Source: Gymnopus androsaceus JB14 (taxonomy: Eukaryota; Basidiomycota; Agaricomycetes; Agaricales; Omphalotaceae). From it: a DNA stretch of 64,000 bases. Shown piece by piece: positions 10,503 to 22,900 of this stretch. Position 1 is the stretch's first letter. Each line of letters begins with the position of its first letter. The DNA is taken from the NCBI GenBank assembly GCA_009733575.1, contig ML769589.1, forward strand, positions 61,609-125,608. Direction: 5' to 3'. Position numbers and translations under genes: made by a program. The notes under the pieces were generated by a model. It searched no databases. It worked only from the letters and a program-made list of their open reading frames with translations, and was not told the DNA's origin.

Positions 10503-12462
10503 ATGGCAGAACAGGACGAGAGAACAGCCAAAGAGGGGAACGTGTTTCCTTGGCTCCGGGAGACGAAATGGTAGGCCTTTGGAGGATATTAATGCGGAAG
10601 CTTACTCAGGTTGACCTGCAAGCCGCGATTGTGGCAAGAAGGGGATCCCTACAAGTTCGCGCCTAAAAGGCGGGGAGATCCATGGGAGGAAAGTATGAAA
10701 CGCGTAGATCTGTACGATGATGAGATGTGTCGTGCGTGGAAGGAGGATGTGGACACACTGTTAGTTTTTGTGAGTGAATTTTTTTTTCCAATCTCGTGTT
10801 GTCGCTCACCCTGGAGTAGGCGGGATTGTTTTATGCTGCCCTGACGGCCTTCATAATCGAAAGCTATCAATGGCTCCAGCCCAACCCCACAAATCAACTG
10901 CTTCAACAGATTGCCATGCAATTGAACGCAGATGTATCTGCCGTAACATTTCCGATGTCTCCTCCTACTTCAGCCTCCATTCGGATTAACACTGCCTGGT
11001 TCCTGAGTCTTATACTCAGTCTATTGACAGTTTTGCTCGGTATTCTTTGCAAGCAGTGGCTTCGAGAGCATCGACGCGATACACCCTGCTCCTCATCAAA
11101 GGAAGCACTAGAGCTTCGACAGCTCCGTTTTGAGAGCTTGGTGAAATGGGGTATCCCAGCACTCCTTGCTTCACTCCCTCTAATTCTACAAATCGCTCTA
11201 GTTCTCTTCTTATACGGAATCTTGGATCTCCTCTGGTCGCTTAATGTCGTCGTTGCGGCCTTTTCCACCGCAGCGACTGCTGTTGGCGTAGCAATGCTCT
11301 GCTTTACCACACTCCTTCCTGCCTATTGTCTCCTTAGATTCCCCTCCACGGTAGTCAAAGATGAAGTCCTTCTTTGCCCTTACAAGTCTCCCCAATCATG
11401 GCTATTTTACAAACTGACGACATTCTTCTTTATCGGAGGTAGGAGCAACGAAGAGCATAAACATCACTTCGAAGACTGGGCTTCTAGTGATTTGCATTTG
11501 CTCCGTAACCACACTCCCACTCGTACTCATAACGTTTTTCTCCTTCGGAGTCTTCGTTGGATGGTCAAAACGTTTTGCGACAGTACGATCATGGCCAACC
11601 ATATGTTTCACTGTTTCCAAAACCTTTCCGTTGACGTGGCTGCATATGCCACCGGAAAGCCAGAAGAGCTATCGCGAGATGCAATATATTACGATTTATT
11701 CAGGCATTCGTCCTGGGATCTTGATATTGGAAAGTTCCTTGCAGAGCTTTTCCTTCGTCAAGTCAACTCTCCATCTCAGGATCTAGATCATAGAGGAGTC
11801 GGAGATGCTCTCAGGTCGTTCTGGAATCTGGCGGTTGTGGATTTCATTGGAGACGGTATGTAGAACCTTCTCCGAGCCTAAAGATTCCGTATCTTATCCG
11901 AAACACAGACCAGTCACCTCAACTTCATCTCGAATTGCTATACCAGATAATCGCAAGCATCAGATGCTACTGCGCCGACAACCGCATCACCCTTCTCGAC
12001 ATGAGCCCACTCATGGTTGTATGCAAAGAACTCTGGAGGCATCCAGATCCAGCCATACGAGAGCAAAGTATCTTGATAGTGGATGATTTCGAAGCCTGGA
12101 TCTCTCGCACCGGCGAAGAACTCCAACGCGAATTCATCCCCAGTTTCGCATCGTCGATCGCAGACATCATCTATTCGCAAGAGGATCGGGCGAGTCCGAT
12201 TTCAGCTCTCATTCTTTCCGAGAAAGGTCACGGCTTTATCAAGTTCCTAGACCATCACCTTGCGTCGAAGGATATTGATATGGATAAGTATTCGCTCCAG
12301 GATATGCCCATGTCGTGGCAGGAGGGAAAGACGAAAGTGATTAGACTGTCCGGACTTTCTCCAGACTTCTTTGATATACCCGACTTTGACTCACAAGGGC
12401 AAGGACATAACCACGTAGGCAGGTACTTGGATGTCAGCGATACACATACTGTAGCTGTGTAA
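10503..12462 (+). CDS. DUF6535-domain membrane protein
   Basis: Four exons (10503-10570, 10610-10769, 10820-11855, 11909-12462) join in frame to 605 residues plus TAA, all with GT-AG borders. The N-terminal half has the layout of the fungal DUF6535 domain: a charged start with GDPWEESMKRVDLYDDEM and CRAWKEDVDTLLVF, then AGLFYAALTAFIIESYQWLQ. Next come two long hydrophobic segments around TAWFLSLILSLLTVLLGILC and a third/fourth pair near LQIALVLFLYGILDLLW and CFTTLLPAYCLL. KQWLREHRRDT follows the first pair. The C-terminal half is soluble and poorly conserved. The family is abundant in mushroom-forming fungi and has no established function. The frame is clean, so the gene is probably functional. 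Confidence 0.88.
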
Positions 12463-12703
12463 CTCGATATTGCTCGTTAGAGATAGAACTTTCTGTAACT
12501 TAGAGGTCATCTAGATACTTAGACTGTAGTGTACGGCAGACTCAATAATTAATGGGCGCTTCTTAAAAGTTCGTTTTCTGTTCATTACCGCTTTCGCCGC
12601 AAATGATATTTTAGTGGATATAAGCCTTGGAGCCCTGTGAGTTTTATGCTCAGTGTAATTCTTGCTCAGTTTCCGATTGATTATTCAGTGCCAATGCTTG
12701 AAC
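12463..12703. other. intergenic spacer
   Basis: A 240-base spacer between two plus-strand genes. No distinct promoter motif is recognised. Confidence 0.3.
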
Positions 12704-14001
12704 ATGTACACTCTTCACGCCATATTAGTTTTTCTAATCCTCAACTGGCTCAGTATCTATTCGAACCGTCAAGGCTCTAACTCGTCAAAATGGTCTCGAG
12801 CTTGCGAAAGCTTGCTTTAACAGCACGGCAACAATAAATGCCCTAATTAGCTGCCTTGACGCGTTCACAGTTCCCCCAGACTTTTACAACGCTTCCTCGT
12901 ATGCCGCAGCTCAGCCAACAGATAAAGAGCGTAAAGCTTGGGTGTCTGTGGTTAATTCCATGCTGAATGCAAAAACTACCGACTCAAACGCTGACTGCAC
13001 GCATATCCCAATACCAGACCTGTTGAAAGACATCTATAGCGTCACGACATTCAACGATGTTTCCACCAATAAAACGTTTTGTATCCTTTTCGAGACAACT
13101 GCCTCCTCCGACATGCTTTCTGGGAATACAAACTATTCATATACGAAAGGATGGGGCTTGATGGTCGTTCCTGCTTCAGCTGCCGACATTTCTCGTACCA
13201 TACACATTTCGGCTCCACATCCTCAGGCGGATATTGGTACCCCTCAACAAGCTGGGGCTATTTTTGCTCTGGCTGGAGCACATAGCTTGTTGGTATCGGG
13301 GAGATTTAGGTCAGCGTTTAGGGCGCAGACGGATTGTATCATACCTGCTTCTGCTAGAGGGATGGTTTATTATAAGACGGATCCTACTCACGATGTGGTG
13401 CGCATGTGGTGCTAATTCTACTAATTGCGTTTAACTCAACTTGGTGATTATCTAGGACGAGCCTTTCAATGTCGCTAACCGAGTAATCCGAGAGTGGCAG
13501 AACGCGAACGGGGGATGTCCACCCGAGACATGTGCGTATATCCAAATGCACGGTAAAGCTGCACGTTCTTGTGCGGTCGATACGGTTTTCATTTCGAGTG
13601 GGCTTGGTAAGTGCTTTCAGACGATGCAACTTGAACAACACTTTCCTTATCTCATCCCCGCAGGTACCTCTACCTCATCTCTGGCATGGTACCAGGACAC
13701 AACTCTCGATATTCCTGCTCGTCGGCTCCGCGACGTAGCTCGGACCGTTTTCAAGTCCAATCCTCATACCTCGAGTTGGAATATTTCCCTCCCATCAGAC
13801 GATCTTGCTTGTTCTCTGACCGCAACGACTAACGTTTTTGGTCGCTTGATTAATGGTGTCCCCGACAAGTACATTTGTACCATGGAAGCGAATTCAACTA
13901 CGGCTGGTACGGGCGAGTTTGTGCATATTGAACAAAGTATTGTGGCTAGGGAGGGGGCGATGTATGAGCTGTGGGGTGAGGTGTTCAAGAACACTTTCTA
14001 G
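12704..14001 (+). CDS. secreted fungal protein of unknown function, frame broken near the N-terminus
   Basis: From 12704 the sequence gives a classical signal-peptide core (MYTLHAILVFLILNWLSIYS). The mature part then continues one base out of frame (VKALTRQNGLELAKACFNS), so a single-base indel lies near 12765. The rest is clean: introns at 13398-13455 and 13607-13663, stop at 14001, giving roughly 390 residues in all. Conserved-looking elements are HPQADIGTPQQAGAIF and HSLLVSGRFR, then DEPFNVANRV, CPPETCAYIQMHG and an aromatic, Cys-poor tail. The His/Asp/Thr/Gln string and the later QMHG resemble a metal-dependent hydrolase active site, but that is my inference. No named family is assigned. 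The break may be an assembly error because everything downstream is intact. Confidence 0.65.
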
Positions 14002-15267
14002 AATTACAGAGAAGAGAATTTTGGGACAGGTCTTTGTATATTTGATGAATATCGGTCACGGTTTTCTTAGTCTGCTCGTTTTACAGTTCCAAGTTTCGGA
14101 CGTCGCTCTCGGCCATTTTCTACTTACCTTGGACCTTGTGCGCCTTGAGATCGGCCATGCTCTTTCGATTATCGATGAACAAACTTTCATTCAAATGCTT
14201 GGACGCCGACGAGACATAAGACTCAGATTTGATGTTATCTCTTGATATTATCTCGACAAGGATCGTGTTTTTTTTTTCTTTTTCCCAATAGTGACATGGG
14301 CTCGAGTTCTTGACTCGACGCACGGCTTTGTCTACGACTCAGCCACTGAGTCTTGACGCTGTCCAAACTTCGTAATGAACACCAAAGTACATGCAATAAG
14401 CGGCTATTGGTCGACATTCTGAATCATGTCAATCTACCCTATCGACAGTATAAGCTAGGGAATCGGCCCACCTCCTCAAGAGGAACTCGACTATGTAGGC
14501 TTTTGCAAATGCTATAGGAGCTTCACAGCCTTGTTCTCGAAACGAGATCATGATTCAACTTGAATTCAACATTATGACTTGTCGAAATATATTATAATTA
14601 AAATACTACACCGCCCTCCCTCTTATCTGCATCATACACATACCGGCGATACACTAGTATGATCGAGGTCAATCAGTAACCGAATCGTGGAATGGTATAG
14701 ACTATTGCTATTACGGAAAAATGCAAGCTTGGGTTCTGTTCGTTTAGGTTGAAACAGCTTGGCCTTTTGGAAACAGTTTCACAATGTACGCTCTCTCGAT
14801 TCTTATGATGACTTGATGTATTACCTCCAAGTATGTTGGATGCTTTTGCTTTCATTCGCTCAACGCTTTCCTGGCTTTTATAATACATATTGACCTCTCC
14901 GCGCGTGTTTGCTCGTCGATTACAACCTACGGCACCTATGGACTCTCTTTGCCGTTGCATTCTTTCAAAGGAGCACTGAAGTGGCGACATCGTATCATAC
15001 CACCAACCCATGCTCCATCTGGCTCTAGTGAAATGCGCCACAGCGTGTTGATCATGAAACAGTATCAAGCGATAGCACGATAGCACATAAACCCTCAGAC
15101 AATGTGAAACGTTGGGTAGCCCAACGCCAGCACATCTTAGCCAAAACATCCAGATTATTGTCTATCTCTCGATTTCTGAAACGAGTTCTTGCTTCCTTTT
15201 AAGTGTGGCCTTCCTGGGCATTATTGGTTTGCCAAACCATTCCTTTGACCATCTCGCCCAAAAGACT
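14002..15267. other. gene-poor stretch upstream of the MFS gene
   Basis: About 1.27 kb with no supported gene. A 158-codon minus-strand open frame at 15149-14673 has no recognisable composition or motif and overlaps the presumed promoter of the transporter. I treat it as chance. Confidence 0.4.
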
Positions 15268-17489
15268 ATGGTATTGCAAGGCTTGCATAGAAAATCCGAC
15301 CAATCCTTAAACGGCCCGCATGTAACTGTCGTTATCGGTTCCCATTCCGATGTCCCAGCCAGCGACAAAGGGGCAGATAGGGATTGGAAATTTTGGTGCA
15401 TTATTCTTTCTCTAGGGATTTGTATGGTGCTGACTGCTCTTGAGTTTGTGCGTATTCTCTGCTTCAAGTTTCCCAACCTTCTTTGTATTGATTCTCGCAA
15501 AGACTGCGATAGGAACTGCTCTTCCTATAATAGCCAGTGATCTTCATGGCTCGCAATTTGTATGGGTTGGGTCTGCTTACACTCTTGCATCGACCGCACT
15601 GTTACCATTTTGTGGTGGGTTAGCTCAAGTGCGTTGGGATTATGCGTTCGACCTTGATCAATCGTTGTTAATCTGCAATTAACATTTTTTGAATTTTTTG
15701 AAATCAGGTAATCGGTCGGAGAGCAGTTGTGCTTGGTTCATTAGTAGTATTTGCAATTGGAAGTGCTTTATGTGGCGCTGCGCCCAGTATGAACTTTCTA
15801 ATTGCAGGCCGAAGTATGAATTTTCACTCTGGACTTGAGAGTAATTCGCTAATCATCAGAACTTTTTTTCAAAGCCGTTCAAGGCTTAGGTGCAGGGGGC
15901 ATTACTGCATTGATTCAAATCATACTGGCGGATTTGGTGCCACTTCGTGAGCGGGGGACTTTCAACGGATTAATGGCACTGTGAGGCATCACAGTAGTAC
16001 AATGTTGACCATTCTAATATCATATTCCTAGGGCGTGGACAATCGGGGGTGGATCAGGTCCGGTAATTGGCGGGGCTTTCGCCGAAGCTGGACAATGGAG
16101 ATGGCTATTTTGTGCGCTTCACCCTCTCATGAACAGTAGGGGTTGTTGAATGTGGTTCATTAGACATCAATATCATTATCTCTGGTGTAGCATTCGTCAT
16201 GGTCTTCGCCTTCCTTCGTTTACGGACTCCTTCCACACCTTGGCGGGAACGGATTCTTGAGATGGATTGGATGTAAGTGTTGTTTGTTTTGTGTGTTGTG
16301 TGTGTTAATATTTATATATTGAACTTTCACAGCGGCAACATAATTCTTATAACGGCGACAACCTCCATTGTAATTGCGCTGACCTGGGGAGGGATTCAAT
16401 CTCCTTGGACCAGCCCGCGAATTCTGATTCCTTTGATACTTGGTCTGCTCGGGCTTGTTGCGTTTATTATCTACGAGGCAGTTTTAGCGAGTCACCCTAT
16501 TGTGTGTCATGTTCCTTACATCAAAGGCCCTGTAGCTGAGATTTTGTTTTTTTGCTTAGGTGCCCTTCATACTCATGTCTGATAGGACTGCAGTGAGCGG
16601 ATACATCCAAAATTTCCTAATGGGCGTTATCCTTGCTACTTTGAGCTGTAAGCCTATAATTTTCCACGGATAATACATTGGAAGGACTCATTTCAATCCC
16701 ACCAGATTGGCTTCCAGTTTACTTCCAAGCTTGTAGAGATGCAGGTCCTACTGCATCTGGAGTTGACAGTTTTGGCCTTACTTTTACTACCAGTCCTAGT
16801 GCCATGGTTGCTGGCATCTTAATCCAGACGATGAGCCGCTATCGACCTCAGATGTGGTGCGGATGGGTTCTAATGATCATTGGCACCGGCCTACTCAGCA
16901 CTCTTGATACAAATTCCAGCCCCGGAAAAGCAGTGGGGTTTGAGATCATTACTGGGGTGGGGATAGGAATCATCTATGTTGGTGCATACTTCCCTGTTCT
17001 TGCCCCCATTCCTGTCACCAAAAGCGCTCCTGCGCTTGCCTTCTATACGTGTGTTCGGAATTTTTCCCTGGTTCGTGCTCTTCATCAAGTTTATTTTTCA
17101 TGCTAAGCAACATTCCATAGGTTTGGGGTGTAACAATTGGTGGTGCCATCCTACAGAATGAGCTAAACAAGAGATTACCAACCGATTTCCTCTCCGAGTT
17201 CCCCAGTGGGATTGAAGTGGCCTTTTCAATCATTCCAACTATTGGGACTTTGCCAGAGCCTTTGAGGGCCGATGTCAGGAATGCATTTGCAGGAGCACTC
17301 CAGGTCATGTGGAGAGTTCTGACAGGTATTGGTGGGGTAGGATTGCTTGCCAGTTTCGCTATGAAGGACCTTCCGCTGCACACATCTGTGGATAAGAACT
17401 GGGAGAGGACCAACATTGTTCAGAAGAAATGGGGAAATCATGATGTGGAGATTGGGGTGTCAGAAAGAATTCAGATGGAAACCCAATAA
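15268..17489 (+). CDS. major facilitator transporter, 14-TM drug:H+ antiporter type
   Basis: Ten exons join to exactly 565 residues plus TAA: 15268-15447, 15503-15628, 15708-15813, 15875-15980, 16032-16111, 16164-16272, 16333-16501, 16560-16647, 16706-17070, 17121-17489. Landmarks are [20 protein letters not shown] (TM2), [11 protein letters not shown] (motif A region), [13 protein letters not shown] (TM4), a TM5-like [37 protein letters not shown] (second half) and [18 protein letters not shown] near the end. This matches fungal DHA2-like exporters of toxins or secondary metabolites in the plasma membrane. The start is the ATG just before the soluble N-terminal tail; the DWKFW motif precedes TM1. 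The regulator gene downstream is convergent, a common pairing for efflux or metabolite loci. All borders are GT-AG and no lesion is seen. Confidence 0.93.
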
Positions 17490-18032
17490 ACAAAGGCTTT
17501 AGCCTCAGTGCGTTTTATTAATATTCCGGCCATGTAAATTAAATCCTTCCCTTTTCTTCCTTTCCTTACAATCCAACAGTCTGGGACAAAAGCATTCTGT
17601 CTAGCACAGACCTGAGACCTCCCTGACCTATATTTATTTGAATTTTTGGTTTTAGTCTTGTAGAAGCTGGCCTTCCCCAGCCTCTTATCAACAGATGTCA
17701 CACAATTTGCTAAAATGTATTATTATTTAATTCTCTACAGAATCATATGGTTAAATAATCTTGATATATACAAATTTGCCTTTTGGTTTGTTTAAAATCC
17801 CAGATTTTGGAAAGCTCTTCAAGCAACATCAAGCAAAGGTAACGTTCTAGCTTGTGAAAGTGAATGATACAGAAAACAAACAAGTGCAGCAGCATGGAAT
17901 AGTTATACCAAATGCAGTGGGTTGATACAGCTTCCAAGTGAGCTTTCACCATTTTCTAAACCTGTCTATATCTATGAACAGTAAAAGCCAGAAAAATATA
18001 AAGGTGCCTAACATGATAAGGGAGAACAAGTT
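17490..18032. other. convergent intergenic region, AT-rich
   Basis: About 540 AT-rich bases between the stop of the transporter (plus) and the stop of the regulator (minus). It must hold both 3' ends. No gene is seen. Confidence 0.5.
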
Positions 18033-21000
18033 CTAGATAAGAATTGAACCTCCAGTATTTAATGATTGAAGCACTTCATCAATGCTTGCCATATATGAGG
18101 CCCAATCACCCAAATCCTGTGAGACACTAGAATAGGAGGTTGAGAACGGTTTTCACATATCAAGGGATGCAGTTTACTACCTGGTATGCTGAATGTCATT
18201 TATTGAATGTGATTCTTGAGCCTGAAAAGATTGGCATTGGGCTTCCTATCAGCGTATAGCTAGTTTAGCAGTGCAACTCTGGTAAAATTCAGACTGACCT
18301 CCAAAATATTCAGGTGTTGCATGCATCTGAGAATGATTACTGGGACCTGGCTCGGGAACAGGGTTTGAAAGGCTCGGAGCCCAGGCTTCAGGCTTGAGCC
18401 ATTGCTTCTGTTCTGTAGACCAGTCAACATGCTCATAAACTGGAAGGCTCCCAAGTTCACTACTGTGTAAAGGTAAATTGAAACCATTGAAAGGCTCTGA
18501 AAATGGCGAGAGAATTGTGGACTCGAGAGCCACTGAAACTCGACTACTTCCAGCTATTCGTCGCTGATCATTTGATCCGACATGATTGTCTGATGTATCA
18601 ATGTCGTTGTCTGCTTTTCGAGTCCGTTTCAAGGATGATGTTGGTTCGCTTGCAGGATAGAAATGACTGACAGACATCAACTCCACCAGAACATCCCTAA
18701 TGACAAACAGTGAGGATGGTTTGATGGTGAGAAGCCTAGTAACTTACGCTAATCGACCAGCACCTGTCCATCTATATAGCATTAGAACATATGATAAACT
18801 TGGGTAACTTAACCATACCTATTTTCATAATGATGGAGAGCATTTATGCCTTTGTGAACATCAGCAAGTTCTTTGCCAAGATCCATTAAAGAGGCGCCTT
18901 TTGAGTGTTTTCCTCTCCAGGCATTTATAAGGAGTAACATGGATGAATTGAACAAAGCCATCTAAGAACAAAAAATCACTTTCCAATGTAGAGGTAATTA
19001 ATGGGCTTATACTAACCAGCACATTTGGTACAACAATCATACCTGCTCCAGGACGCCGCTGGTGAGTATCTATTAGTGAAATACATGACCTGGAAGCATT
19101 GCAGCATATGGCCAATGATGGAAAATTCAAAAGCGAGTCTTCTCCTGGCCCAGATATAAATGGTCTGTGCACTAGAATCTTTGGAGGTCACATAGAATAC
19201 ATGATGAATACAATCTCCGACCAGTGAAATACGAACCTGAATCCAGTAGTAAGTTATGTATAACATGGTAGATTGTTGAAAGTGTTCCATATTCTCTCGA
19301 TTCGGGTCCCATTTCACTGATATTGGAAGCGTTAACATTGAATGGGATTGATTTATTCCATACGCACGATGTTCCGGGATCTCGTCTATCCACTTGTTAA
19401 GTAACGAGTCCAATTCAGCAACGATTTTCTCGTGCCATGCTAGTTTCGATAAACCCATGGCAGAATACATATCTGATTGGTTGATTGCATACTGCTCCGG
19501 AAATGAGTATGAGTATCAACAGTGAAGAGCTAGGCAATGCTCACGATTGTCCGTAACACCGATCCCATGATAGTCATGAGTTTTCAGAAAACATATCCAA
19601 TATGACATTGTCGATGGTTTTCCGGGAGGTTGCTGAAATGCCAATTCGGGGTCAGTATGTTCCCAGTATTCTTCATCGCACTCGATTGGAAGATCTACGT
19701 CAAAACTAGCGTATCCATTCATAATATAAGCAGTCAATATTCGGAGACAAAAATTTGAACTCACTCATCCTGAACCATTGACCGAGGTCGACCTAGAAAA
19801 GAACTTGCAAAGATATCCATGACATACATCACCCAGAAAGCACGTTTCCAGGATTCAGTCTCTACTGAAGGCCTCAAGTGACCGCGATGCTTTCGGTGTG
19901 CACCGACATCTTGGATTAAGCGGACCCCGACGCTGATAAGAATCCAACACATGTCCGGAGTCGTAGTAGGTCCCGTAAACGCAACGTATAGCTAGAAAGA
20001 TAGCTTGAACAACAAAGCAAAGATGAGGGAATATATGATACATACAGTGTACATTTGAATGTCGTAGACGGAGGCAGGTTCAACAAACGAACGATTAAGA
20101 GGTTGGATCTGTCGCATATATTTCCAACCAATAGATTGCTCGGAAGTGCTGTTTTCCTCAAAGACGCGAGGATCATTCGAAAACCGGGCGCCCACTGCAC
20201 ACATTACTAGAAGAAGACCTCCAAAGCATCGATCCCTGTGATGTAAACCTTCTGCTAGAGATTTAATAAACAATCGGACGATGCACAATCGGCATAAGTT
20301 GGTTGAAATAGACAAAGTACAGATCAACCAAGTCCGCCATGAGGTCGTCAGGTGGAAACTCAAAGGGCGGAGGCTCCCTAAAAGGAACCTTTTGCCACTA
20401 TGTAGACCAAATCATAAAACACGTTGGTTTGAAAATGCAGCATTCAGAGTGTATACTGACCGGTTGGACCATCCAGAATTCCGTTCTTTTGGTGTGCGGT
20501 TTGAGGGGTTTATCGCCGGCATAAAGCTTCTTGATATCCATAACGGCTTTAATCAATGTGATGTTACTGGACACTCCAAAATGTCGGGGACTCTTCTCAT
20601 CAAACTCGAACATTCTGAGGCGATTTGTTAAATCGTCGACCGAATAGGAAGGAGAGACTTGGATTGCAGCTTCATCTTCCTGGCTTTCATCCATCGCCAT
20701 TTTTGACGCAGTATCTCCCGGATAGACCACCTCGGACAGAGTCGAAGCTGAACCTCGTCGAAGTTGGGCCATATCTTCCTCTAACTTCTTGATATGATTT
20801 GCAAGGTCAACTAGAATCTGTTTGACTTTGACCGAGTCATTTGGGACCTCGAAAGGATGTCGGGTGGACAGGATAGCCTCAACTATATCTTGAATTGGGC
20901 GCTGTCCACGAGGTTGTCTGGAACATGTAAGTAAAACTAGTTCATAGCTGACTTGAGCACGGCTCGGAACTTACCCTCTGCGAGGACCACTTTTCTGAAA

Positions 21001-21400
21001 TGGATGTATGTAAGATTACGCACAGACCAGGAGCGCGTATCTATATGTATACCTTCTTTGCCTGTGCCATATCGTGCGTGCACTCGGTTTTGGAAGAGAT
21101 ACAATGAGAGCAAATATTGTCTATGCTAATCGCACTATCGCCTTCAAGGAGTTTTCATCAGTTCCTTCATGCGTGTTCAAACACGTGTTTCTGTTACATT
21201 TTACTGTTGAGTGAACATATGTCTATTAAAATCTCAGGACGAGCTCAGAGTATTAAATCTTACTCTTTTTCTTGCGACATTGATCACCTAGGAAGCACTG
21301 AGCTTGCTGAGCCGTAATGGTGAATGGTATTTAGTGACTTACACGCATTCTGTAGTCTCCGTTTCTTGTGTTCCGACTGCATATCTTCAGAGTCAGACAT
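18033..21400 (-). CDS. Zn2Cys6 fungal transcription factor with fungal-specific TF domain
   Basis: Start MSDSEDMQSEHKKRR at 21400. The zinc cluster is assembled from four exons: 21400-21343, 21287-21264, a 6-base micro-exon 21203-21198, and 21141-21053. The result is CDQCRKKKIKC, nine residues, then CSHCISSKTEC, i.e. C-x2-C-x6-C-x9-C-x2-C-x6-C. A linker (KSGPRRGQPRGQRP) and a coil (KQILVDLANHIKKLEEDMAQ) follow. The middle homology region contains MCAVGARFSNDPRV, LIQDVGAHRKHR, WVMYVMDIFASSFLGRPRSM, DFDVDLPIECDEEYW and KWDPNRENMEHFQQS. Two single-base breaks are present, near 20270 (after HRP) and 19582 (AAAA in FLKL). The end (DLGDWASYMASIDEVL, stop 18033) is like other members, but splicing around 18150-18300 is uncertain. 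It probably controls the convergent MFS gene or nearby oxidative genes. Confidence 0.85.
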
Positions 21401-22796
21401 TTCGAAAACGCAAAGCAAGATGAACGTTAAAAGGAAAACGCAGAAAAAGGGTGCAGCCGAAAGCCGCGTCATAGCAAATAGGCGCCCACGGCATGCACGT
21501 CAGCTTTTTAAAAATTTCTATCTATACTTCTGAGTATCTTGTGCACCAGAATTAAGTATTGCAAAGATTCAGGTGAGATATACTTGCATTCATTTGTTAG
21601 CTGCTCCCTCATCGGATCCTTTCAGTCTTCAGATGTTGACGACTCCAATTTCTCCTCAGCCTTTATTCATCATCGAATGCAGAATTTCAGAGCGGGTATT
21701 CTATACGCTCATCGGGATAGCTGTGCTTCCCGCTTCTCGTCGCATAACCTACGCAATACCCCAAGCTGACCGTTGAAGCAGATTGAAGCTCCTTCCAGCG
21801 ATAGATGCTGAAGTGGATGATCTGAGTCTTTAGCCTCAAGCCTACTTAAATGCGTTCGCTGCTCCTTTTTCCGTTATAGCTAGCGTTTGAAGATGATTTA
21901 ACATCGTCTATCTGGACCTTGAGTATAAACTCCCCCGCACAGCGCTCGGATGGAAATACGATTCTTATCCCGAGACATCGACCTTTGGAACGCTCCGCTT
22001 TGACCCATCCATCTCATTATTCTGTTGTACTTTCCTTGGTCCTATCTTCACCGGGTATCACCGTCTAATTCTTCGGTGCGCTGAACGTTATTAATTCAAT
22101 GGATTCAAGTTGTATCCATTATTGTAAAGGAGCAGATGGATTGGCCTTCGATACTAGTAACTACACATCCGGTTTACTTTCCCGCCGGAACGCTCCTCAT
22201 TTTCTATTTCTTTTCTATTTCAAAAGTTGGCTCTTTAAATTTGTTCATCCACTCGGAGGTTATTCAATGCTCTAAATATTATCTATCATACCGTGAGCTC
22301 TGGCAACAGTGCGTGAAAGCTCATAATGAGTCTACCGGCTTAATTCCGGACACTGACTCTCTGCAGCAGGGAATAGGCGCTCTTCCGCGTTAACCTTCTC
22401 CTCTACCCGCCACTCTTCTTTTCCCATTAATAAAATTCTGGATCGTTATACGGTTGTGAGTGGTTTGGACAGCGAAGCTGAACATGTGCAACTTGAAACA
22501 GTGTCGGAGAGGGTTGATTTCTGCCTTGTTTATCCAAATTGCTAATATCGTACTAACACTAATAGGTCCATGTACATGATATTATCAAGAGCGTTACTTT
22601 TGGCCTTCAACCGACATGTATCTCCGGTTCGCCCACAAATCAGAGTCCCCACTCGTTGAGTATGAGATCGTGCAGTGGTATGTACATGCTCTCTTCGTTT
22701 GATGCTGGGATATCAGAGTGTTTTGGGGCAAGAACTGTCCTCTGTATTTTATTCTAACTTTTCCGACAACTAATCTTCGCCTAATCTTCGTTCGAT
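21401..22796. other. gene-poor stretch
   Basis: About 1.4 kb between divergent genes. Only short open frames without motifs are present. I see no repeat structure or RNA gene. Confidence 0.4.
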
Positions 22797-22797
22797 A

Positions 22798-22859
22798 CGT
22801 CATTTCGTCGCCATCCCAACGACGTCATCGTTCCTGAACACTGCAGTGCTATAAAAACC
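22798..22859 (+). promoter_or_regulatory. promoter with two CRE-like ACGTCA sites and a TATA box
   Basis: ACGTCA occurs at 22798-22803 and 22822-22827, 24 bases apart on the same strand, followed by CTATAAAAAC at 22849-22858. The first ATG of the next gene is at 22901. ACGTCA is the core bound by ATF/CREB bZIP factors; use here is inferred from position and spacing. Confidence 0.5.
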
Positions 22860-22900
22860 TGCTGATCGCGTCCCGAGCATTCATCGAGCCTTCCGCATCA

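Noticed and set aside
14673..15149. 158-codon minus-strand open frame
   Set aside because: No motif, irregular composition, and it lies in the likely promoter of the MFS gene; probably chance.
18249..20772. Several separate short genes on the minus strand
   Set aside because: They are exons of one Zn2Cys6 regulator; blocks follow the family order and introns join them.
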